NCBI GenBank assembly: GCA_963727635.1
Contig: CAVSHP010000005.1
Location: 59,623-123,622 of the forward strand
From: SZUA-36 sp963727635
Lineage (GTDB): Bacteria > Pseudomonadota > Gammaproteobacteria > Xanthomonadales > SZUA-36
Length of the DNA: 64,000 nt
Direction: 5' to 3'
Positions within the stretch are counted from its first letter, which is position 1; the number at the start of each line of letters is the position of its first letter. Both the position numbers and the translations under genes were made by a program. Shown here in pieces: positions 57,227 to 64,000 of the stretch. The notes under the pieces were generated by a model. The model was not told where the DNA came from. It ran no database searches and was given only the letters and a program-made list of their open reading frames with translations.

Positions 57227-57871
57227 ATGTTGAATGATTTTCCGCATGAGTTACTCGAAGACGCACGGGAACTGGCAAGTTATTGCGGATGGAGTGAAGA
57301 GGTTTACGCTGATTTCCTGGCCTGCCAACGGGGCGTAATGAGTTCCGCGGAATTTCACAGCAAATACCAGCAACAATGCACGATCATGTCGGTCGACATG
57401 ACCGGGTTTACGGTCAGCGCCATGAAAATCGGCGAGTTGCAGAGTATGCTCAGGATACTGGATGCCCAGAAAGTCTGTATCCCCGTGCTGAAAAGCTTTT
57501 CCGCCCGGCTGATACGCTGCTTTGCAGACGACGTCGTTGCTGTTTTCGATGAGCCTGATCATGCCATTGATGCAGCGTTCGAGATTCACCGGCGCGTGGA
57601 TCTTTTCAATGACTCACCACAGGCGTCAGCTAACCCGGCGCAGTGCTGCATCGGCATCGGCCACGGTATGGCTTTTGCGATAGGACCCAACCTGTCCCAG
57701 GGCGACGAGATGAATCGTACGTCTAAACTCGGTGAAGACATTGCGCGTGCCAATGAGACCCTGGTAACCGAACGGGCTTACGCTGCACTCAAAGCACGCG
57801 CCGACATACACTTCGAACTTCAATCCGGTGACGACCAGTTGTTTGCTTTCTACCGGGCAACACCACTATAG
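57227..57871 (+). CDS. Divergent class III nucleotidyl cyclase-like protein
   Basis: The 214-residue product has a short helical N-terminus (LEDARELASYCGWSEEVYAD) and a single cyclase homology domain. The first metal Asp is in IMSVDMTGFTVSA and the second in IRCFADDVVAVFDEPDHA. The dimer-arm region ends GDEMNRTSKLGEDIARANE. That matches the VNxAxRL motif but has Lys in place of the transition-state Arg. So the metal site is kept while a catalytic residue is replaced, and activity is uncertain. GGAG four bases upstream supports the ATG at 57227 over 57209. It converges with the FecR gene. Confidence 0.72.
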   Translation: MLNDFPHELLEDARELASYCGWSEEVYADFLACQRGVMSSAEFHSKYQQQCTIMSVDMTGFTVSAMKIGELQSMLRILDAQKVCIPVLKSFSARLIRCFADDVVAVFDEPDHAIDAAFEIHRRVDLFNDSPQASANPAQCCIGIGHGMAFAIGPNLSQGDEMNRTSKLGEDIARANETLVTERAYAALKARADIHFELQSGDDQLFAFYRATPL

Positions 57872-57947
57872 ACCAGCAAGCTATCAGGGGCTGAGATTTG
57901 CCGGAACCCGGCACGGTCTGCAGATCTTGACAAGCGGCAACTGCGGT

Positions 57948-58943
57948 TTATTGCTGCGCAGAAAGATGAATTATGCCGTCTTCCTCGCGCCAGCTTAACT
58001 CGTTGGTCTGTAAAACCAGGTTCAACGCAAGCAAGGGCGCCTGATCGACACTACCGTGCATCACGGTCCGGTCGGCAATCTCTTCCGCGGTTTTTGTATC
58101 GAACAGAATTTCCTTGCCGGACTCCCTGCCAACCCAGGTCAGAAAATCATTCAGCGTCTTGCCTTCAAGGACCAACGTTGGTGCCAGCTGTTCTGCCCAT
58201 TGCCAGTCGGGACCGTAGGTCAGTATGCTCTCGTGGCTGACTCCATCAGCGTTATCCAGTGTGGTCTGCTGTCCCTTATGCGTCACAATAACCTGCTTGT
58301 CATTGTCAATGGCCACGGCGCCTTCGCGGACTTTTACCTGCAGTTGCGCAGCATCACTGGTAACCATGAACTGTGTGCCGACATGGCTGACGGAGCCGAA
58401 ACGGGTAACGACGTTAAAATCCACCTTCGATGGCGCCCCGCCGGGTCCGGTTGGAATATCGACATAAATTTTGCCGCTGACCAGTTCGATTTCCGTACTT
58501 GAATTCAGGTGGAGTTCCGTGTTCTGAGCAACACGGACCATGGTACCCCGGCCCCAGTTGATCGATACGCCCGAGTTTGCCGCAGTAAGCAACGATTGCG
58601 CCGGGAATAGGGGACTGGAGGTATTTCCGGCAGCAAGCTGTATATGCTCATTGCCTTGAACGAGGGTTACCGATCCCCGCTGGTTTTCGACCAGTCCGAG
58701 TGGATCTGTCTCACCGCTGATTCCCGGTAGTTGAATGAACAGGGGACCGATCAGCAGGGCCATCAGGACGGAGGCTGCCAGTGACCAGTAAACGATCCTC
58801 TTGCCCCGTTTTTTGCTGGTGCGCAGTTGCTTCCAGTCCTGCAGGGCATGCTGGTAAACGGCCTGTTCGACGGCGGCCGGTGGCGCGGGTCTGGAGGCCA
58901 CGTTGCGGAATGTCGACTCGAACGGATCAGGACTGGAATCCAT
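57948..58943 (-). CDS. FecR-family anti-sigma regulator
   Basis: A 331-residue inner-membrane regulator. The cytoplasmic N-terminus (about 50 residues) would hold the sigma factor. It is followed by a single membrane helix (IVYWSLAASVLMALLIGPLF) and a periplasmic FecR domain (QRGSVTLVQGNEHIQLAAGN, GTMVRVAQNTELHL, SVSHVGTQFMVTSDAAQLQV). The C-terminus (LNDFLTWVGRESGKEILFD, LALNLVLQTNELSWREEDG) has an STN-like look. AAGGA seven bases upstream of the ATG at 58943 decides this start over a longer frame from 59021 that would overlap the sigma gene. It is directly downstream of the sigma gene. Confidence 0.9.
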   Translation of the reverse strand: MDSSPDPFESTFRNVASRPAPPAAVEQAVYQHALQDWKQLRTSKKRGKRIVYWSLAASVLMALLIGPLFIQLPGISGETDPLGLVENQRGSVTLVQGNEHIQLAAGNTSSPLFPAQSLLTAANSGVSINWGRGTMVRVAQNTELHLNSSTEIELVSGKIYVDIPTGPGGAPSKVDFNVVTRFGSVSHVGTQFMVTSDAAQLQVKVREGAVAIDNDKQVIVTHKGQQTTLDNADGVSHESILTYGPDWQWAEQLAPTLVLEGKTLNDFLTWVGRESGKEILFDTKTAEEIADRTVMHGSVDQAPLLALNLVLQTNELSWREEDGIIHLSAQQ

Positions 58944-59004
58944 CGGTTCATCCTTACCGCTATTCACGTGCCTTGCTCCTCTGTCCTGCGTCTGATTCGC
59001 CTGA

Positions 59005-59586
59005 TCATGCCAGTTCACCATGGAGTTCCTGGAAGGCCTGGCGCGCCCGGAAGAGAATCGACTGGGTCGCCGAGTGACTCATGTTGAGCCGTTCGGCAAT
59101 CTGTTTCAGCGATAGTCCCTCGATATATTTCCACTCGATCACATTGCCATAAAGGGCGGGCAGGCTGTCGAGTACCTGGTGGATCGTCCGGGTCGCCTGG
59201 TCGCGATTGTAGATATCCTCAGGCTGATCCGGCAAAGGTGTTTCAGCAGCCTGCAAGGCCATGTCAATATCGGATAGGTCACCGCCCGGTACCAGGACCT
59301 GCTCTTCTTTTGCCTGCTTTTTCTGCAGGTCGAATATCTCGTTTTTACAAATGGAGCACATCCATGTAAACAGGGAAGATTCAGCTCTGTATTTGTCTAT
59401 ATTCAACATAGTCTTTGTCAAAGTGCTTTGCACAATCTCCTGTGTAGCATTTTGGTCGCCAGCCAATCGCTCAATTGCGAAGCGATACAAGCGAGGGAAA
59501 TAGTCGTCAAAAAATCGCTTGAAATCGCTTTCGTCCCCGGCCAAAAGTGCACGCGCCTGCTTTTTATCGTTTAAGTACGTTAGCAC
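59005..59586 (-). CDS. ECF-type RNA polymerase sigma factor
   Basis: A 193-residue sigma-70 family factor with region 2 (FFDDYFPRLYRFAIERLAGD, and SSLFTWMCSICKNEIFD for promoter melting) and region 4 (DSLPALYGNVIEWKYIEGLS, LKQIAERLNMSHSATQSILF). The frame opens at a GTG (59586) with no strong ribosome-binding site. Its gene order with FecR, sigma first, is that of cell-surface signalling units. Its probable target is the STN-TonB receptor gene at 51268 or genes nearby, but no shared promoter motif was established. Confidence 0.9.
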   Translation of the reverse strand: MLTYLNDKKQARALLAGDESDFKRFFDDYFPRLYRFAIERLAGDQNATQEIVQSTLTKTMLNIDKYRAESSLFTWMCSICKNEIFDLQKKQAKEEQVLVPGGDLSDIDMALQAAETPLPDQPEDIYNRDQATRTIHQVLDSLPALYGNVIEWKYIEGLSLKQIAERLNMSHSATQSILFRARQAFQELHGELA

Positions 59587-59981
59587 GTGCTGTTTTTAGC
59601 CTTACTGTTCAGTCGGACGGTTTGCAGAAAGAAATCATTCATAAATTGTTAAATGAAAATTGTGAAAAGGCAGGAATATCCCGATGACAATAGCGTAAAA
59701 CACTGCCAAACGCATCGCCCGGGTCCGGTACCGATTGCCGAACTGCTTGCAGGCACACTCAAACGAGGGTTCAGAGATGGCGTTTATACCCGGATTTCCA
59801 TCGTCCGGCAGTGGCCAGATATTACCCTCCTGATTCACCTTCACGCCAGTGCTGCCGCATGCTGTTCCGGTCAATACCAAACAGCTTCGAATGATTTGTG
59901 CGCCTCGCACAGTCTAAAAACTGACCCTCACCCCGAGTCGCAGGTGTCGCCGGTTCAAATTTGCACACGGACAAAAAGAAT
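59587..59981. other. Intergenic region with one doubtful frame
   Basis: Between the sigma gene and the transferase gene. On the minus strand a 91-codon frame (59635-59910) reads MRGAQIIRSCLVLTGTACGS, contains SEPSFECACKQFGNRYRTR and ends in a hydrophobic stretch (LAVFYAIVIGIFLPF). It has no ribosome-binding site that I can see and no known family, so I do not call it a gene. The promoters of the flanking divergent genes should be here. Confidence 0.4.
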
Positions 59982-61244
59982 ATGTCGAAGTTGAAATACG
60001 GGTTTCTGTTTAATCACGATGCGATACACCAGGTGGCGCATATCGCACCGATCATGCTGGCATTGAGAAAAGCCGATCCGCAATCCACCATCATTGCAAT
60101 GGTTTCGTCCATCGCCCAGGCCGAGACGATCGAAAAAATCGTGGGTGGTGCAAGAAGCCAAAACATCGACATCGAGTTGCTCGAATTGCCCATATCGCTG
60201 CAATGGCTATCAAGAGCGCTCAACAGGTTTTTACCCGCCCAGCGTGTCCTCGTCCTGAAGCGTTTCAGCGCATACTTTTCAACATTTGATTGCCTGGTGG
60301 TCCCCGAGATGACCAGTACGCTGTTGAAAACCCGCTTCAATATGCAACACACACCGCTGATTCTTTTTCCCCATGGGGCGGGTGATCGTGCAGTAGGATT
60401 CTGTAAAGAAATCAAGCATTTCGACTACGTATTATTGTCGGGGTCGAAGATACGTGAGCGGATGCTAAGTAAAGCACTGATACGCCCGGACAATCACAAG
60501 GTCGTCGGCTATCCGAAATTTGAGGCGGTCAATGCACAGGGTTGCAGGAAGAAGCAGTTCTTCGACAATGACAATCCCACGGTCGTCTACAATCCCCACT
60601 TCGATGCAAGACTCTCATCCTGGTACCGTTTTGGGGAAGACATACTGGCGTTTTTCGCCGCCAGGCCACATCTGAACCTGATTTTTGCGCCGCACATCAT
60701 GCTGTTTAAAAAGCGTCTGCATATTTCATTACAGAGCGGCAGTTTCAGGCTGACAAAACATATCCCGGCAAAGTATTTCGAATGTCCCAATATCCATATC
60801 GACACGGGCAGTTCCGCCAGCGTTGACATGACCTACACACGCAGCGCCGATGTCTACCTGGGTGACGTTTCCAGCCAGGTGTACGAGTTTCTGATCAGAC
60901 CCCGCCCGTGTATTTTTTTAAACAGCCACGCGGCAAAATGGAAAAATAACGCCAATTACAAACACTGGAATCTCGGGCCTGTCATTGACTCGCTGTCTTC
61001 GCTCGACCGTTTGTTGAGTTGTAGTCCAATCGCGTCACACGAGCAGTTTATCGATCGGCAGTTGATGGCGGCCCGGGAGACTTTTGACACAACTGAAGTT
61101 GCCTCGTCGACACGTGCCGCCAATGCAATCGTTCACTACATCCGCGCAAATCCCGCCGTCAAAGCCAGCCCGTCGAAGCCAATCACGCGACCTGCGGGGG
61201 TTTACGTTGCCTATGACCCGAGCGGCGCCGGTATACTGAATTAG
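59982..61244 (+). CDS. CDP-glycerol glycerophosphotransferase-like (TagF-type) protein
   Basis: The 420-residue cytoplasmic product resembles the GT-B-fold polymerases of teichoic-acid type. It starts MSKLKYGFLFNHDAIHQVAH. The characteristic stretches are VVYNPHFDARLSSWYRFGED, LIFAPHIMLFK, IHIDTGSSASVDMTYTRSAD and YLGDVSSQVYEFL. The two conserved His residues in NPHF and APH and the late GDVSS/E motif fit the active site. In Gram-negatives such enzymes modify surface polysaccharides, and the flippase gene follows 58 bases downstream. A TTG 21 bases upstream is an alternative start. Confidence 0.72.
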   Translation: MSKLKYGFLFNHDAIHQVAHIAPIMLALRKADPQSTIIAMVSSIAQAETIEKIVGGARSQNIDIELLELPISLQWLSRALNRFLPAQRVLVLKRFSAYFSTFDCLVVPEMTSTLLKTRFNMQHTPLILFPHGAGDRAVGFCKEIKHFDYVLLSGSKIRERMLSKALIRPDNHKVVGYPKFEAVNAQGCRKKQFFDNDNPTVVYNPHFDARLSSWYRFGEDILAFFAARPHLNLIFAPHIMLFKKRLHISLQSGSFRLTKHIPAKYFECPNIHIDTGSSASVDMTYTRSADVYLGDVSSQVYEFLIRPRPCIFLNSHAAKWKNNANYKHWNLGPVIDSLSSLDRLLSCSPIASHEQFIDRQLMAARETFDTTEVASSTRAANAIVHYIRANPAVKASPSKPITRPAGVYVAYDPSGAGILN

Positions 61245-61302
61245 GGAGAATTTGCATTCAGGAAATCCATCAATATCGTTCATGTGACTAAAAGATAGGC
61301 GC

Positions 61303-62729
61303 ATGGATCAGGGCATCAATAAGCGCTTCGATACGCCAACCCCCGCACATCAACCAGCATCGCCTGGTGTGGGGTGGTTGTCTGATTTTGGCCTGTCCAC
61401 CCTGCGGCGCTGGTTCCGGGACGAATCCGTTCGGCGGGTTTATTCCGTTGCAGCCAAACTTTTCCGCGGCAGGTTGCTGGCCGGAATCGTCAGCCTGGCT
61501 TACCTGACGGTGACGGCGAAAACGCTCGGTGTCGCGCAGTTCGGTGTCCTGGTCCTGATCAACCTGGTGGTGGTGACCATCGGTGACCTGGCGATTTTCC
61601 CCGGATGGTACGCGGTGATCCGCTTCGGTATCCCGGGCTTCAAAAATGCAGGCTCGCCCGAATTCAGAAAACTGCTGAGCTTTGCCACCTGTCTTGAGCT
61701 TTGCAGCGGTATCGCCGGGGTGCTGATCGCTTTGCTGGTTGCGCCAAGGGTTGCGCCGATGGTGGGCATCCCCACGCAGGCGATACCCTTGATGCTGGTA
61801 TTCAGCCTGGCTGCTTTGACCTCGGCCCGCTCAACGCCCGCGGCGATCCTCTACCTCGGTGAGAGATTCAATTTATTGTCGATACAGCAGGCACTCGCCG
61901 GCCTGGTCAGGCTAACGGGCGCGATCGTGGCGAGCCTGACCGATGCCGGCCTGACCGGTTTCGTCTATGCCTGGCTGCTTGCCAACCTCGCCGAGGCGGG
62001 TCTGATGTGGCTGTTTGCACTGCTGGAACTCCGTCGCAGGGGCATACTGAAATCGATGTTTGTGTCACCTTTCGGTATCGGCAAAATTTACCCGGATATC
62101 TGGCATTTCTCGATCAACACAAAACTTAACAAGTCGCTGGAGGACGTCAGCCCACGGATCACACCCTTTGCGGTCGGCATGGTGCTGGAACCGATGGCGG
62201 TAGGTCTGTATCAGGTGGCATTCCGGCTTGGCATGCTGTTGTCACAGCCGATCATCGTTCTCGTCGGCACGGTTTATCCCGAGCTGACCCGGCTGGTCAG
62301 GGCTGGTAACCTGGCGGCTGTCCACCGGGTCGTATTACGCTCCGGCCTGTTCGCAGCCGCCTCCGGGTTGCCCATTTTTCTCGTTTCCTGTTTTATGGAG
62401 ACTCACTGCTGGAATGGATCGGCGGTGAGGGTTTTGGCAATGCCCAGCTGGTGCTGGTGCTGGTTGCGTGTTCCCAACTCATCAGCCTGTTGGGTTTTCC
62501 GTTGGGATCGGCTCTGCAGGCCACCGGACGGCCCGCGGTCGTGCTGCGCGTCAACCTGGCCGCAATGAGTCTGCTGTTTCCGGTCTGGATCATCCTTTTA
62601 CAACGTGTCGGACTGATCGGCGCCGGTCTGTACGCGATTGGCCTGTCCACACTCGTCATCGGAATCCTTGGCATGCTTTGGCGAAAGCAGATGCAGTTAC
62701 CCGCAAATTTTCAGCCGGTCAGCGCCTGA
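61303..62729 (+). CDS. Polysaccharide flippase (Wzx/MATE-like), one frameshift
   Basis: A multi-helix membrane protein of the oligosaccharide flippase family that moves lipid-linked sugar chains across the inner membrane. The first part (to about 62392) has helices such as LLAGIVSLAYLTVTAKTLG, then NLVVVTIGDLAIFPGWYAV and GRTL-free loops. The frame shifts at a TTTT run near 62390: FLVSCF continues as YGDSLLEWIGGEGFGNAQ, LVLVLVACSQLISLLGFPLG and ends NFQPVSA. One added T joins the parts into about 475 residues. It follows the transferase gene and probably shares its operon. Confidence 0.85.
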
Positions 62730-62814
62730 TATAAGCTACAGCTATGCATTGAAATCCATCCGCCGGGGGCGGTGGCCGGAACGCGGTATGACGGACCCGG
62801 ACCTGTCTGCTACT

Positions 62815-63644
62815 TCAGCTCCCATGAAAACGGTGATAAACCGGGTAGTTCAGTTCGATACCGGTTTCACCCGCCGCCACCCTTACACGCGCCTCGTCAC
62901 GCAGGGCCTCGAGGTCAAGGGGGACCTTGAAACGATAATCGCGGACCTCGTTCCAGAGTTCATCCGAAAACGCTTCCTTGTCGCCTTCCTTGTAGGCTTT
63001 CAGCATGGGACCGACGACTGTATAGGCCTGGTAAAGACGCTCGGCCTGCGTCTGCTCAAAGACAGCGATTTCAGAGAGCAATGCCTGCAGACTGGCGTCA
63101 TCATCGCTTTCAAGGCCGGTTTGACGGCTGTCTGTAAATTGCCCGAAATACTCGATGGATGCCTGCATGCTGATATTGGCAGCCTTGGCCCACTGGTGAC
63201 GGTTGTGCGCATTGATAACCTGGCCGCTGACAGGGTCAACAATCAACACCGTTGGTGTCGCGTAATAAACCGGGATACCCAGGCTGGTGATGACATCCTT
63301 GCCCTTGTCGAGGTAGCCGACATCGACGAACAGGGTTTCATAGTGCGCGTCGATGAGCGTGCTCAATGGCGCCGTGAAAAGACGCGAGCCCAGCGCCAGG
63401 CTGTCATGACACCAGTTGGCGCCCAGTACGACCAACAGACGCTTGTTGCTTGCCCTTGCCGCTGCCAGTTTTGCAGCGAGATCGGCCATGGGGTCGGCGG
63501 AAGGGAGGTACAACATACCTGAACTGGTGGCCGGGATATCCGGTTCTTTTGTCGCCACGTCACTCGCCGCCCTGGTTTTGACGGCGAAGATAATCCAGTG
63601 CTGATCAGAATGCCAAGCAGGACGTATATCATCTGTTTTGTCAT
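62815..63644 (-). CDS. Exported thioredoxin-like protein, one frameshift
   Basis: A thioredoxin-fold protein of about 276 residues. The signal peptide begins MTKQMIYVLLGILISTGL in one frame. At an AAAA run (63576-63579 on the plus strand as TTTT) the frame changes and the mature protein continues VATKEPDIPATSS. The active-site segment is LLVVLGANWCHDSLALGSRL, with a single Cys in WCHDS (WCxxS), so it is a monothiol or nonclassical form. The cis-Pro context is YYATPTVLIVDP. The last 100 residues are helical. It converges with the flippase gene. Confidence 0.78.
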
Positions 63645-63690
63645 AGTCGTCAGACCTATAGTTACGGTTTAACCGGGCGGGAAAACCGGT

Positions 63691-64000
63691 TTATTGCCCC
63701 AGCCAGGCGTCCATTTCCGGTTTGTGCTGCTCGACCTTGGCCACGCACAGGTCAATACCTTCCAGCGTCTGCGCGAGTTGCCTTGGGCCACCGCTCAATC
63801 TGTTGATGCGCCCCGCGAAGAAATCCGCCACTTCGGCCTCTTTCTCCTCGTTGCAGAATTCGCTGCCGAAAAAGGTCACATAGCCCCAAGACTCTTCGGG
63901 GATACGCTTCAGGATACGGTCGATATTTTGCTGGAACCACAGCCAGGTGGCGTCACGGGTTTCCGCCATCTGTACCTGGGGGAAAAGGATGCTGAAAATT
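63691..64000 (-). CDS. M1 family aminopeptidase, C-terminal end (cut by window edge)
   Basis: Only the C-terminal part lies in the window. It reads FPQVQMAETRDATWLWFQQN, then RIPEESWGYV, FCNEEKEAEVADFFAGRIN and GGPRQLAQTLEGIDLCVAKV. This is the end of the ERAP1-like helical domain of M1 zinc aminopeptidases: the TRDATWxWxxxN and GGPRxLAQxLEGI patterns are typical. The zinc site (HEXXH) lies outside the window. It ends 47 bases before the start of the thioredoxin-like gene on the same strand. Confidence 0.85.
   Translation of the reverse strand, partial: IFSILFPQVQMAETRDATWLWFQQNIDRILKRIPEESWGYVTFFGSEFCNEEKEAEVADFFAGRINRLSGGPRQLAQTLEGIDLCVAKVEQHKPEMDAWLGQ

Noticed and set aside
62638..63522. 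294-codon plus-strand frame over the thioredoxin-like gene
   Set aside because: Starts inside the flippase and runs antisense to the thioredoxin-like gene, which has WCHDS and a signal peptide.
1..64000. Prophage, integrative element or toxin-antitoxin island
   Set aside because: No integrase, phage structural, conjugation, tRNA attachment or toxin-antitoxin genes are visible; only small repeats without transposase.

Overview
This 64 kb window looks like chromosomal DNA of a free-living, protein-degrading gammaproteobacterium. That placement is inferred from gene content and moderate-to-high GC: ferrochelatase, SelO, an RNase AM-type PHP protein, an RluE-like pseudouridine synthase, an IPTL/PEP-CTERM-like secreted protein, a TonB receptor with an STN domain, and an ECF sigma/FecR pair. 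I see no rRNA, tRNA, CRISPR array, prophage or intact insertion sequence. Most genes are ordinary metabolic, secreted or envelope genes in short operons.

Layout. 0-12 kb: an edge lipoprotein, a dipeptidyl peptidase IV, a class I HMG-CoA reductase read through several frames, a patch of small inverted-repeat elements, an AP2-like protein, a sorted secreted protein, an M64 peptidase, a class A beta-lactamase-like lipoprotein, a prolyl aminopeptidase and an M20 amidohydrolase. 12-24 kb: a multi-frame S8 protease, more repeats, a periplasmic molybdenum hydroxylase pair, an M28 peptidase, an autoregulated MarR unit and a DUF5694 protein. 24-36 kb: a MacAB-like exporter operon with a LEA-type lipoprotein; a creatininase, cupin, DJ-1 and guanidinium-exporter run; hemH; a CrtI-like oxidoreductase; and a deoxyhypusine synthase-like gene beside a short arginine decarboxylase. 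36-48 kb: a second molybdenum hydroxylase pair, a giant BNR-repeat protein, OsmC, RNase AM, RluE, SelO, an RlmD-like methyltransferase and two tiny proteins. 48-64 kb: two GT39 glycosyltransferases, an STN-TonB receptor, an M19 dipeptidase, a cyclase-like protein, FecR plus ECF sigma, a CDP-glycerol transferase-like protein, a flippase, a thioredoxin-like protein and the end of an M1 aminopeptidase.

Genes that plausibly work together: (i) exported and cytoplasmic peptidases of at least seven families (S9, M64, S33, M20, S8, M28, M19, M1), which suggest growth on protein; (ii) the ECF sigma/FecR pair with the STN receptor, a likely cell-surface signalling unit; (iii) the decarboxylase and deoxyhypusine synthase-like pair for polyamines; (iv) GT39 enzymes, flippase and transferase for envelope glycans.

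A major caution is that eleven genes are split by apparent frameshifts while keeping their family motifs, often at short homopolymers. I read most of these as consensus errors rather than gene decay, and I give the joined gene with the approximate break positions.
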